Made by a program: the position numbers and the translations under genes. From Bacteroidota bacterium (GTDB lineage Bacteria > Bacteroidota > Bacteroidia > Flavobacteriales > Schleiferiaceae), in NCBI GenBank assembly GCA_003385605.1, contig QQUU01000064.1:1-41600 (forward strand): a DNA stretch of 41,600 nt, written 5' to 3'. This document shows positions 1 to 8,142 of this stretch, in pieces (position 1 is the stretch's first letter; every line of letters begins with the position of its first letter). Under the pieces are notes generated by a model, which was given only the letters and a program-made list of their open reading frames with translations, was not told where the DNA came from and did not search any database.

Positions 1-638
1 AATACCTGCTGTGCATCTCTTACACCCTGCGCTTCAATCTTCTTGCGCTGTGCTTCTAAACGCTCTTGTTGCAGTTCGAACTCCATACGTTGTGCAATCT
101 GCTCTGCCTCAAGTTTACTTTCAATAGCCTCATAGAGTCCAGGTGGCAATGAAATAGACTTCATCAGCACACTTTCGATTACGAAGCCACGGTCTGTAAG
201 GAGACTGTCCATGTGGGATTTAATGGCATCCTCAATGACCGCACGCTGTCCGCTGTGCATGTCCTTGGCCATGTATCGTGAACAGACATCTGCGGCAGCC
301 GATCTAAATACAGAAAGGATCATGACGTCCTCGTAGCGCTCCCCTACCGTTTGGATAACGTTTGGAGCTTGGCTTGACTGGATGTGGTATAGAATAGAGA
401 TTTCTGCAAGTACGTTCAAGCCCTCTTTCGAAGGAAGGTTTAAGCGAACCTCAAGATTCACCGTTCTGGTAGGCACTACTACCACTCTAGTAATCAGTGG
501 ATTCACGGTCATTAGGCCAGGTTGATACGCCTTTGGCTTTAGTTTCCCTAAAGTTGATTTCACCCCGACGTAACCCGGATCGACTATAACACAAGAAGAA
601 AGAAAAGCAAGAGCTAATACTGCAAATAATCGTTTCAT
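1..638 (-). CDS. SPFH/prohibitin-like lipoprotein (partial, C-terminus off window)
   Basis: An open frame runs from an ATG at 638 to the left window edge without a stop, giving 212 codons. The N-terminus is a lipoprotein signal (MKRLFAVLALAFLSSC, lipidated Cys16), so the protein should be anchored to a periplasm-facing membrane leaflet. It continues as an SPFH/band-7 domain: a beta-rich start (VDPGYVGVKSTLGK), a central part with FRSAAADVCSRY, and a C-terminal charged helix rich in Glu, Gln, Arg and Ala (EAEQIAQRMEFELQQERLEA) typical of prohibitin-like coiled coils. SPFH proteins form ring or scaffold oligomers on membranes; the specific role here is unknown. It is transcribed away from the zinc operon across a 143-bp AT-rich gap. 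The family call is fairly sure; the C-terminus cannot be judged. Confidence 0.82.
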   Translation of the reverse strand, partial: MKRLFAVLALAFLSSCVIVDPGYVGVKSTLGKLKPKAYQPGLMTVNPLITRVVVVPTRTVNLEVRLNLPSKEGLNVLAEISILYHIQSSQAPNVIQTVGERYEDVMILSVFRSAAADVCSRYMAKDMHSGQRAVIEDAIKSHMDSLLTDRGFVIESVLMKSISLPPGLYEAIESKLEAEQIAQRMEFELQQERLEAQRKKIEAQGVRDAQQV

Positions 639-724
639 ATGTTTGATTTTAAATTGGTTAGGGTAAACTTAATGCAAATGTTACGCCAATGAACATCTAG
701 CATTCTATTTTCTTTTTTTATTTC

Positions 725-739
725 TGCAACATTGTTGCA
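725..739. promoter_or_regulatory. Perfect palindrome, candidate Zur operator
   Basis: TGCAACATTGTTGCA is a perfect inverted repeat (TGCAAC, 3-nt centre, GTTGCA) 42 bp upstream of the zinc-operon lipoprotein. A partial third half-site (TTGCAT) follows at about 750. Its right arm supplies a GTTG (734-737) that lies 19 nt from TAACTTCA (757-764), a fair match to the Bacteroidota -33/-7 promoter, so a repressor bound here would block RNA polymerase. The third gene of the operon encodes a Fur-family regulator, making it the natural candidate binder. The palindrome is seen directly; the identity of the binder is inferred. Confidence 0.5.
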
Positions 740-764
740 ATTTGTTAAGATTGCATTAACTTCA
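734..764 (+). promoter_or_regulatory. Candidate promoter of the zinc operon
   Basis: GTTG at 734-737, then 19 nt, then TAACTTCA at 757-764. This resembles the Bacteroidota housekeeping promoter (TTTG or TTG, 17-23 nt, TAnnTTTG); the -7 box matches 6 of 8 positions. Predicted transcription start is near 770, leaving a leader of about 12 nt before the ATG at 782. Confidence 0.35.
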
Positions 765-781
765 CCAAAAATATTTATCAA

Positions 782-1327
782 ATGAAATTTGCAAAACTTT
801 TACCCTTAGCTCTAGTGTCCGTAGCGCTATTCTCATGTGAGCCAAACGATCCTGATCACGGCCATGAAGAAGAATTGATTACTACTCTTAACGTAGATTT
901 AGAAGCAGGCGGATCAACAGTAACCCTCAACTTCCAAGATATCGATGGTGACGGTGGCGATGCGCCAATAATTACTGTAGACAAATTGGCTGCAAATACA
1001 ACTTACGCGGGTTCAATTACTTTGTTTAACGAAAGTGAAGACCCAGCAGAGGAATTGACTGCTGAGATTTTTGACGAAGCAGAAGAACACCAGTTCTTCT
1101 TCGCTACAACAGGCGCTTCTATGTTCGCATACGCTGACCAAGACAACAACGGTAACCCAGTGGGTTTATCGTTTGAGTTGACTACTGGTGATGCAGGTAT
1201 GGAGAGCTACACCATCACTTTGCGTCACGAGCCAGAGAAAACTGCAACTGGTGTTAGCGGTGGCGATATCACCAACGCAGGTGGTGAAACTGATATCGAG
1301 GTAGTATTTGACGTAACTGTTGAATAA
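782..1327 (+). CDS. Lipoprotein of a metal-uptake operon
   Basis: A 181-residue protein with a clear lipoprotein signal peptide (MKFAKLLPLALVSVALFSC, Cys19), followed by a short His/Asp/Glu stretch (EPNDPDHGHEEE) that could bind metal. The body is acidic and beta-rich with little Lys/Arg. It holds segments such as DIDGDGGDAPIITV, LTTGDAGMESYTITLRHEP and a terminal NAGGETDIEVVFDVTVE. This pattern matches a Bacteroidota family often found beside TonB receptors and annotated, without experimental support that I know of, as a type 1 periplasmic binding fold protein. It is the first gene of the operon; its stop codon overlaps the start of the receptor. A surface or periplasmic zinc-capture role is inferred from the neighbours, not shown. 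Confidence 0.7.
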   Translation: MKFAKLLPLALVSVALFSCEPNDPDHGHEEELITTLNVDLEAGGSTVTLNFQDIDGDGGDAPIITVDKLAANTTYAGSITLFNESEDPAEELTAEIFDEAEEHQFFFATTGASMFAYADQDNNGNPVGLSFELTTGDAGMESYTITLRHEPEKTATGVSGGDITNAGGETDIEVVFDVTVE

Positions 1328-3605
1328 ACTTCGACATATATTGTTCCTCTTCTTTGGGTGGTCGCTTCAAGTGGCCGCCCAAAGTTGTTTATTGACCTTA
1401 GAAGGTACGGTCAGAGATGCGCACGACCAAAGTCCCATGGAGGACGTGAGCATTTACATTACTGAAGTTGGTGCAGAACAATGGACGGATGCTCGTGGTA
1501 AATTCTCTTTTGAAAACCTCTGCCCTGGCACCTACCATGCCCTAGTACAACACATCGGCTGCCCCTCAGAGCGAATTTTGATTGAACTTTTCGCCGATAC
1601 CACCCTCTCTTTGACCTTAGAGCACCACGAGAATATGCTCCACGAGGTGGACGTGCACGACGAGCACGAACACGCCATCAATGAGCAGCGCTTGAGCGTA
1701 CTTACTTTAGACAACAGTGCAGCGAAGTCACTTGCTGCTTCAGTAAGTGGTTTGGCAGGTGTGAGCATGCTTGGCAATGGTGCGGATATTGGATTGCCTG
1801 TAGTACACGGATTGTCGGGCAATAGACTTACCCTCGTGAATAATGGTGTTGTTCATACTGGCCAGCAATGGGGTGCCGATCACAGCCCTGAGATTGATTT
1901 AAATAGTGCAAGCGAGGTGAGCGTAGTTAGCGGTGCTGCTGCGATGCGTTATCCAGGCACCCACATGGGCGGGATTGTGATTTTAGAATCGGGGCCAATT
2001 CCTTTTGATCCTCACATTCACGGAAAAATCCGCTCCACCGCCGAAAGTAATGGTCGTGGTGGAACGATGAATGGTCAATTTTATAAGGGCTTAAAAACGC
2101 TCCAATGGCGTGTAGGAGGCACGTTGAAGCAGTACGGCGACCGTCATGCTCCGAAGTATTTCTTAAACAATACGGGAACGCGTCAGGCACATGCAAACGC
2201 TGAACTGCACAAGCAGTGGAACAATACCCTTGAATGGGAGGGTAAATACAATTACTTCAGTGCAGAGTATGGCATCATGCGAGGCAGCCACATCGGTAAC
2301 CTCACGGATTTGGAAAGTGCCTTTTCTCGTGAAGTACCGTTTTTCACAGATTCTGTATTCTCCTACGAGATAGAAGCACCGCGTCAATGGGTGCAGCACC
2401 ACCAGCTGAAATCGGGCCTTAAAAAGCATACGGAACTAGGGACTTTGGAGTGGCATATTGCAGGTCAACGCGATCAGCGCAGGGAATACGACGTTCGCCG
2501 CAGTGGCAGAAGCGATATTCCAGCACTCTCCCTGTTGCAGTACAGCATTCAGAACGAGGTACTTTGGTCGAGCGATTGGCTTGAAACCGGTTACCAATTC
2601 TTAGGGCGAAACAATTGGAACGTACCTGAAACGGGCATTATTCCTCTCCTACCCAACTACACCTCATTCACCAATGGTGCTTTCATCGCGTTGGATCGCG
2701 CTGTCAGGGCATATGAATTAGAGTTTGGTGCTCGGTACGATTATACGTTTAGAAGCATTGCCAAGCTCTCCAACAGCGTACCTAGAGTACCTGTGTACTA
2801 CAACGACAACTACCACAACTTTAGCTTCTTGGGTCGGATTAGCCGGAATTTAGGGAGCAAATGGCAAGTGCTTGCCGAAAGTTCGTTGCGCCAGCGTCCG
2901 CCTGAGATTAATGAAATGTATGCCTTCGGACTGCATCAAGGTGTGAGTGGTATTGAAGAAGGGAACCTGGAATTGGACCAAGAAACAGGACTTAAATCCA
3001 CCCTGCAGTTAAGAGGTAAGGTGAGTGAAAAACTTCACGTAGATGTTCGGGCCTATACCCACTTCTTTGACGGATATATTTACTTGCAACCCCAGCAAAC
3101 CTTCAGGTTGACCATACGTGGTGCTTTCCCCGTATTTACTTACGAGCAGTGCGATGCACGTTTATTGGGTGGTGATGCCGTGATCAAATACGAGATTAGC
3201 GAGCACTTGAATTTGGAATCGACTTGGGGGTACGTCTACGGGATGAATACCACAGAGAACTTACCGCTAAACTTCATGCCGCCTTTAAACGTCCAAAACA
3301 ATTTGGGCTACGAGGTTCCTCAATGGAAGAATTGGCGTAACGTAAATCTTTCTGTGATGCATAGATATACCGCGCAGCAATGGAACTGGGACCCTAGTCT
3401 GGACCTAATTGCACCTCCACAGAGCTACCATCTTTTCGACCTCCACTTGGGTGCTACGCTCAAGGGTGCTAATTTCAAACCAAAGTTTAGAGTAGGCTTT
3501 GAAAACATCTTCAATACCTCGTATCGCGATTATTTGAACAGACAGCGTTATTTTGCAGATGCTTTAGGGCGTAATTTCACCTTGAGCTGGGTACAAAACT
3601 TCTAA
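1320..3605 (+). CDS. TonB-dependent outer-membrane receptor, probable zinc importer
   Basis: 761 residues. A signal peptide (about 1-20, ending VAAQ) is followed by a carboxypeptidase-regulatory-like beta domain (about 25-100, VRDAHDQSPMEDVSIYITEV), a plug (about 125-230, GLPVVHGLSGNRLTLVNNGV) and a beta-barrel ending in an aromatic-rich strand (NFTLSWVQNF). Between N-domain and plug lies a His/Glu/Asp-rich stretch (HHENMLHEVDVHDEHEH, about residues 102-118), as in outer-membrane zinc receptors of the ZnuD type. The frame starts at a TTG that overlaps the upstream GAA-TAA end; no ATG sits early enough to keep the signal peptide, so translational coupling is likely. The Zur-like gene begins 2 bp after the stop. 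Zinc as substrate is inferred from the His-rich stretch and the regulator; other divalent metals are possible. Confidence 0.82.
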   Translation: MNKLRHILFLFFGWSLQVAAQSCLLTLEGTVRDAHDQSPMEDVSIYITEVGAEQWTDARGKFSFENLCPGTYHALVQHIGCPSERILIELFADTTLSLTLEHHENMLHEVDVHDEHEHAINEQRLSVLTLDNSAAKSLAASVSGLAGVSMLGNGADIGLPVVHGLSGNRLTLVNNGVVHTGQQWGADHSPEIDLNSASEVSVVSGAAAMRYPGTHMGGIVILESGPIPFDPHIHGKIRSTAESNGRGGTMNGQFYKGLKTLQWRVGGTLKQYGDRHAPKYFLNNTGTRQAHANAELHKQWNNTLEWEGKYNYFSAEYGIMRGSHIGNLTDLESAFSREVPFFTDSVFSYEIEAPRQWVQHHQLKSGLKKHTELGTLEWHIAGQRDQRREYDVRRSGRSDIPALSLLQYSIQNEVLWSSDWLETGYQFLGRNNWNVPETGIIPLLPNYTSFTNGAFIALDRAVRAYELEFGARYDYTFRSIAKLSNSVPRVPVYYNDNYHNFSFLGRISRNLGSKWQVLAESSLRQRPPEINEMYAFGLHQGVSGIEEGNLELDQETGLKSTLQLRGKVSEKLHVDVRAYTHFFDGYIYLQPQQTFRLTIRGAFPVFTYEQCDARLLGGDAVIKYEISEHLNLESTWGYVYGMNTTENLPLNFMPPLNVQNNLGYEVPQWKNWRNVNLSVMHRYTAQQWNWDPSLDLIAPPQSYHLFDLHLGATLKGANFKPKFRVGFENIFNTSYRDYLNRQRYFADALGRNFTLSWVQNF

Positions 3606-3607
3606 CT

Positions 3608-4012
3608 ATGGATGCTGCCACCACTTTAAAAAACCACGACCTCAGGGTGACCAAAATTCGTTTGGCCATTTTGGAAGCGTTGGGCGACGGTCATCAGGCC
3701 AAACCCTACGGTGAGCTGCAAGCAGCACTCGGTGAATTTGACCGCACTACCTTGTACCGAACGCTTTTAGCACTCATTGAAAAAGGTTTGATCCATAAAG
3801 CCCTCGAGGAGAACGGGGAAAGTTACTATGCGCTTTGTGGTGGATGCACGACACATGCCCACACCCACGATCACATTCACTTTAAATGCAACGATTGCGG
3901 TACTGTGGAGTGCCTGCACCTCAGTAATGAGATTGGATTCTCCCTCCCTGGTGTGGATATAGATAGCCTAGAGATTACAGCGAAAGGGACCTGTAGCGCC
4001 TGCAGCGCTTAG
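3608..4012 (+). CDS. zur: Fur-family metal-responsive repressor, probably Zur
   Basis: 134 residues, normal for Fur proteins. The N-terminal winged helix (about 1-75) contains the recognition-helix signature FDRTTLYRTLLALIEKGLI. The dimerisation/metal domain has a His-rich loop (THAHTHDHIHFKC, H83-H91) and two CxxC structural-zinc motifs, CNDC (C94, C97) and CSAC (C129, C132). An extra CGGC (C77, C80) precedes the His loop. It is the last gene of the lipoprotein-receptor operon, 2 bp after the receptor, which suggests autoregulation through the palindrome at 725-739. Zur is favoured over Fur or PerR because of the His-rich receptor and the poly-His sensor loop, but metal specificity cannot be proven from sequence. 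Its stop overlaps the stop of the convergent homoserine dehydrogenase by 4 bp. Confidence 0.85.
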   Translation: MDAATTLKNHDLRVTKIRLAILEALGDGHQAKPYGELQAALGEFDRTTLYRTLLALIEKGLIHKALEENGESYYALCGGCTTHAHTHDHIHFKCNDCGTVECLHLSNEIGFSLPGVDIDSLEITAKGTCSACSA

Positions 4013-6015
4013 CCCAACCTCAGCACATCACTGAAGACACCTCGGGCAGTGACCTCTGCGCCAGCCCCGGCTCCTTGAATGACCATTGGGTGGTCGCCGT
4101 AGCCTTCCGTATAGATTTCAAACAAGCTGTCGGAACCTTGAATACCGCCTAAAGGGGAACTTTTAGCAACCGTAGCCAGCTCCACTTTCAGCGACGCTTT
4201 ACCGCTAGGGTCGATCTCCAAATCTCCGACATACCGAAGTACCTCATCCTTCTTTAGCGCACGCTTCACTTCAGCATAGTGCTCGTCCAATGCAGGGAAA
4301 CAAGATTTGAAGTCTTCGTAAGGCTGCTCGTTTTGGAAGGCTTCAGGAATAAGATTCTGAATGCTTACCTCGCTAATTTCAGCCTTTACTTCCACCGTTC
4401 TAGCGAGAATCAAGAGTTTACGGGCCACGTCCATACCATTGAGGTCTTCACGTGGATCTGGCTCTGTATAGCCGCTGCTTTGAGCTTCGTTCAGCACGTC
4501 CGTAAAGTTTCTATCACTAGCACTAAAGGTGTTGAACAAGAAACTCATAGAGCCGCTAAAGACGCCTTTGATTCGTGTTATTCTATCGTGGCTATGGTGC
4601 AATTGCAAAAGAGTATCGACCAGCGGAAGCCCTGCGCCTACGTTGGTTTCGTATTTGAACGTTTTGCCCTTTCTAACTAGGAGTTTTCTAAGGTCGTCGT
4701 AGAAGGCCTGCTCACGGGCATTGCCCTTCTTGTTGCTCGCTACAAGATCACAACCCACCTTGACAAATTCAGGGTAGAACGAAGTGAGGTGCTCGTCCGC
4801 CGTATTGTCGACCACCACGAGGTTGGTCAATCCAGAATCTTTAAGCTGCTGGGCGATGGCTACAGGGTCGTTTGTGGCTGTGCTTTGCTTCAGCCTTGCC
4901 TTCCATCCCTCGCTTAGTCCTTCGGGTGAGAAGAGGGATTTGGTGGAATCGGCCACGCCAATTAAACGAACGTCCAAATGGCGCTTTTCTTTAACATGCT
5001 CAGCGCTCTCCAATACTTGACGGATAAACGTACCACCTACGAGTCCTTTACCGAAGCAGAAAACGTTTAATCGTTTGTACTGGCCCAACAAGGCACTGTG
5101 TACCACTTCTAGTGCTTTCTTCTCATTAGTACCTCGAATGACCAAAGAGATTTGATGCCCTTCCACACTATTGGCAATGAGGTGCATCCAGACATTGTTG
5201 CGTCGGAGCTCATAGATGGCACGCTCTAGCGCATAATTATGTCTACCGACAATATTGAGTATGGTCAATCCTTCAGTCGCCTTAATTGCAGTCCCACGTA
5301 CACCCTCGAATGCCTTTTCTAATGAAGCCACGGCACGCTGTGCATCGCCCTGCGAAACCACTAGACCTAGACTGCGCTCACTGGAGGCTTGACTGACAAG
5401 CTTCACGCTAATGCCCTCGTTGGATAGTGCGCCAAAAGCCGTTGCGTCAATACCTGCCACCCCTTCGAAGGCCACACCGGTAATACTAATAAGAGCTACA
5501 TCGCTAACCGCGGAAACGGCCTTCATTCCTTTATCCCCTCCTTCGGCATCGATCACCGTCCCAATGCCCGAGGCAGCCTGGTATATGCTGCGAATATGTA
5601 TCTCTACCCCCAATTGTTCCGCCAAGGCCAAGGCCTCACGATCCAGAAGCCCAGTACCGGCACTGGCCAACTCTTGCGCCTCTCGGTAATTTAATTGGGC
5701 AATAATTTCAGCCGTCGCTACTTTCTCTGGGTCAGCGGTAAACACCCCATCTACGAGCGTCCACTGCTCCACGACCTTAGCGCCTAATTCTTGCGCCCAT
5801 TCCACCGCCTTGAGCTTCCCCTGACCCGGGGCGTAGCTGCGTGCCTGTATTGGCACGGGCAATTCGCTCAATGCAGCAAACAAAGGTTCCACATGGGTAT
5901 CCGGAAACAGCACGGCCATCTCGTTGTGGTCGCGCTTCTTTATCATCTCTACTGCCTTCTGCTGGGCAGCTTCATCGCTAAAAATCTGGGTAGTCAGTTG
6001 TACTATTCTACTCAT
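4009..6015 (-). CDS. Homoserine dehydrogenase with ACT domains and a truncated aspartokinase remnant
   Basis: 668 residues from the ATG at 6015; a further upstream in-frame ATG at 6039 lies deep in metX and is less likely. Architecture resembles ThrA but is about 150 residues shorter. Residues 1-170 correspond only to the C-terminal part of an aspartokinase: WTLVDGVFTADP is kept, while the N-terminal KFGGTS lysine motif and the GRxGSD segment are absent. Two ACT domains follow (about 173-240 with SQASSERSLGLVV, and 248-305 with EGHQISLVI). The dehydrogenase (about 314-668) looks intact: GKGLVGG nucleotide loop, ASNKKGN, NVGAGLPLVDTL, FSGSMSFLFN and EPDPREDLNGMDVARKL. Predicted activity is NAD(P)H reduction of aspartate semialdehyde to homoserine, feeding MetX; kinase activity is unlikely. 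It overlaps metX by 8 bp and is last in the SAM-riboswitch operon. Confidence 0.88.
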   Translation of the reverse strand: MSRIVQLTTQIFSDEAAQQKAVEMIKKRDHNEMAVLFPDTHVEPLFAALSELPVPIQARSYAPGQGKLKAVEWAQELGAKVVEQWTLVDGVFTADPEKVATAEIIAQLNYREAQELASAGTGLLDREALALAEQLGVEIHIRSIYQAASGIGTVIDAEGGDKGMKAVSAVSDVALISITGVAFEGVAGIDATAFGALSNEGISVKLVSQASSERSLGLVVSQGDAQRAVASLEKAFEGVRGTAIKATEGLTILNIVGRHNYALERAIYELRRNNVWMHLIANSVEGHQISLVIRGTNEKKALEVVHSALLGQYKRLNVFCFGKGLVGGTFIRQVLESAEHVKEKRHLDVRLIGVADSTKSLFSPEGLSEGWKARLKQSTATNDPVAIAQQLKDSGLTNLVVVDNTADEHLTSFYPEFVKVGCDLVASNKKGNAREQAFYDDLRKLLVRKGKTFKYETNVGAGLPLVDTLLQLHHSHDRITRIKGVFSGSMSFLFNTFSASDRNFTDVLNEAQSSGYTEPDPREDLNGMDVARKLLILARTVEVKAEISEVSIQNLIPEAFQNEQPYEDFKSCFPALDEHYAEVKRALKKDEVLRYVGDLEIDPSGKASLKVELATVAKSSPLGGIQGSDSLFEIYTEGYGDHPMVIQGAGAGAEVTARGVFSDVLRLG

Positions 6016-6979
6016 GGTAAAAAGCTGCAATGGCAGCATTTATTTGGGGGTATTCTATTAAAAATCCATCGTGGCCGTAAGCACTATCTACGACCTTTAG
6101 AGTGGCATTCGGCAGATTCGTGGCCAATTCCTCTTGCACCGCCACCGGTATCAATACATCACTGGAAATGCCAATAACCAGCGTAGGCACAGTGATTTGT
6201 CCAAGCGCACTTTGAAGCCCACCCCTACCTCTGCCGATATGGTGCGTATCTAGTTGCTCGGTCAATTTGTAATAACATGCCGCATCGAAACGGTCTACCA
6301 GCTTTTGGCCGTGGTATCTGATATATGAGGGCGCTTTAAAATCTTCCAAAGCTTCACTATCGTCCGGCTGTGCATCATTAAACTGCGCGGCTGTTCTGTA
6401 GTTCAACATCCCTATCGCCCGTGCGGCTTGCAACCCTCTGCTGCCATCACCCTGCTCCAGCGTAGGATCCGTCTTTAAGGTCAAGCGCATCGCTTCATGG
6501 ATGGCTTTGTTCCACGGCATCTCACGTGCCCCCGTAGCAAGAAGTACCATGTGGTCAATGCTACCTGTAAAAGCCTGGGCAAACTCCAGGGCTTGATATC
6601 CACCGCAACTGCCTCCTAGCAGCGTATTAATATGTTGGATATTCAACGCTGAGGCGACAGCTAGTTGTGCCTTAACGGTATCTCGAATGGTGGTCAGTGG
6701 AAAGGACATCCCTCCATGAGTCAAAGGACTGCAACTGCCATATGGGCTGCCCAGCATGTTCACACATATGGCGTCCCAATGGGCATACATGCCATCCTCA
6801 GAGAATAATCCGGCCCACCACTCTTCAGGGTTGCTGTTGGCTGTCAGGGCATGAAAAGTCCACACAATAGGCTTTGATCCATCGCACGCGCCACGCTGGT
6901 GGTAGTGAACAGGAACGTCGCTTAAAGCGGCACCCGATTCTAGCTTGAATTCTTCTATGTGCAGTGTCTTAGCAATCAT
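6008..6979 (-). CDS. metX: Homoserine O-acetyltransferase
   Basis: 323 residues of the alpha/beta-hydrolase MetX family. MetX transfers an acetyl group from acetyl-CoA to homoserine, activating it for sulfur addition in the cytoplasm. Visible signatures are TFHALTANSN (oxyanion region), NMLGSPYGSCSP, the nucleophile elbow GGSCGGYQALEFA (Ser124), an acid Asp in ISSDVLIPV and a catalytic His in YGHDGFLIE. It is shorter than typical MetX proteins of roughly 350-380 residues, the reduction lying mainly in the lid region. The start overlaps the metZ stop as ATGA, and its own stop overlaps the dehydrogenase start, so the three genes should be translated together. Some MetX-like proteins use succinyl-CoA; acyl specificity is not settled by this reading. 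Confidence 0.9.
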   Translation of the reverse strand: MIAKTLHIEEFKLESGAALSDVPVHYHQRGACDGSKPIVWTFHALTANSNPEEWWAGLFSEDGMYAHWDAICVNMLGSPYGSCSPLTHGGMSFPLTTIRDTVKAQLAVASALNIQHINTLLGGSCGGYQALEFAQAFTGSIDHMVLLATGAREMPWNKAIHEAMRLTLKTDPTLEQGDGSRGLQAARAIGMLNYRTAAQFNDAQPDDSEALEDFKAPSYIRYHGQKLVDRFDAACYYKLTEQLDTHHIGRGRGGLQSALGQITVPTLVIGISSDVLIPVAVQEELATNLPNATLKVVDSAYGHDGFLIEYPQINAAIAAFYHE

Positions 6980-8142
6980 TTTGCGGCTTGGCTGAAATCT
7001 TCAATCAAATCTTCCACGGTTTCTAATCCGAGGCTAAATCGCAACAGGCCGTCTTCAATCCCTACAGCTTCTCGAACGTCCTTAGGAGTTTTACTATGGG
7101 TAGTAGATGCGGGATGCGTTGCAATGCTGCGCGCATCTCCGAGGTTGGCAGTCAATGAAAAGATGTTGAGTCCATTGAGAATGTTTCGTGCCTGCTCCAA
7201 ACCGCCTGTAACGACGCAGCTGACCATTCCTCCTCCTGCACTCATTTGCTTTTGGGCCAATTCGTACTGCGGATGGCTCTGAAGCCCTGGGTAGATCACT
7301 CGCTCTACGGCTGGGTGTGATTCTAAAAATGTTGCAAAGGCTAGGGCATTGCTGCAATGACGATCCATACGAACGGCCAACGTTTCTAGGCTCTTGCTCA
7401 GCACCCAGGCATTAAATGGACTCATCGAAGGACCTGTTCTGCGGATAAAACCATAGCAGGTATCAACAAGTGCTTTCTTTCCAGCAATCACACCACCGAG
7501 CACTCGGCCTTGGCCGTCGATCCATTTAGTGGCACTGTGAATGACAATATCAGCTCCAAATTCCGCCGGGCGTTGCAAATAGGGCGTTGCAAAACAATTG
7601 TCCACCACATAGATGATGTCGTTCGCTTTACAGATGTTCCCAACAAACTCAAGATCGATGAGATCTAACGTTGGATTCGTAGGCGTCTCTAAATACAGGA
7701 GTTTGGTATTGGGACGAACGGCCTTTTCCCACTGCTCGGGTTCACGAGCATCCACAAAGGTGCATTCGATGCCCCATTGCGGAAGTATGGTATTCAAGAT
7801 ATAGGTAGAGTTCCCAAAGATGGCCTGCGCACTAATGACATGATCACCAGCTTTTAAATGTGCTGCGAACGTCGTGAAGATGGCATTCATCCCACTGGCC
7901 GTAGCTACTGCAGATTCAACGCCTTCAAGCGCTGCAATCTTACTGGCAAATTCGTCCGTGTTGGGATTGCTAAAACGGCTGTATAAATTTCCTTCGGCCT
8001 CCCCAGCGAAAATGGCAGCACCTTCGGCCGCGTCATCAAACGTAAAGGACGAGGTGAGGTACAAAGGGACACTGTGCTCCTTTTGGTGGGTTTGCTGCGA
8101 TTGCAACCTTACCGCTTTGGTTTCGAAGCCTAGTTCTTTCAT
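6976..8142 (-). CDS. metZ: O-acylhomoserine sulfhydrylase (MetZ-type, PLP)
   Basis: 388 residues of the Cys/Met-metabolism PLP family. The PLP Schiff-base lysine is Lys206 in IHSATKWIDGQGRVLGG; the DGQGRVLGG continuation is characteristic of MetZ rather than MetB or MetC. Other family marks are YSRFSNPNTDEF, TASGMNAIF, LETPTNPTLDL, VDNCFATPYLQ and SLTANLGDARSIATHPAS. With MetX beside it, the likely reaction is direct sulfhydrylation of O-acetylhomoserine with sulfide to homocysteine. It overlaps the upstream OsmC gene and the downstream metX gene by ATGA junctions and is controlled by the SAM-I riboswitch. Cystathionine gamma-synthase activity remains an alternative. Confidence 0.88.
   Translation of the reverse strand: MKELGFETKAVRLQSQQTHQKEHSVPLYLTSSFTFDDAAEGAAIFAGEAEGNLYSRFSNPNTDEFASKIAALEGVESAVATASGMNAIFTTFAAHLKAGDHVISAQAIFGNSTYILNTILPQWGIECTFVDAREPEQWEKAVRPNTKLLYLETPTNPTLDLIDLEFVGNICKANDIIYVVDNCFATPYLQRPAEFGADIVIHSATKWIDGQGRVLGGVIAGKKALVDTCYGFIRRTGPSMSPFNAWVLSKSLETLAVRMDRHCSNALAFATFLESHPAVERVIYPGLQSHPQYELAQKQMSAGGGMVSCVVTGGLEQARNILNGLNIFSLTANLGDARSIATHPASTTHSKTPKDVREAVGIEDGLLRFSLGLETVEDLIEDFSQAAK

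Noticed and set aside
5791-6177. Plus-strand frame across the metX/homoserine dehydrogenase junction
   Set aside because: Antisense shadow; both minus-strand genes have clear catalytic motifs across this region.
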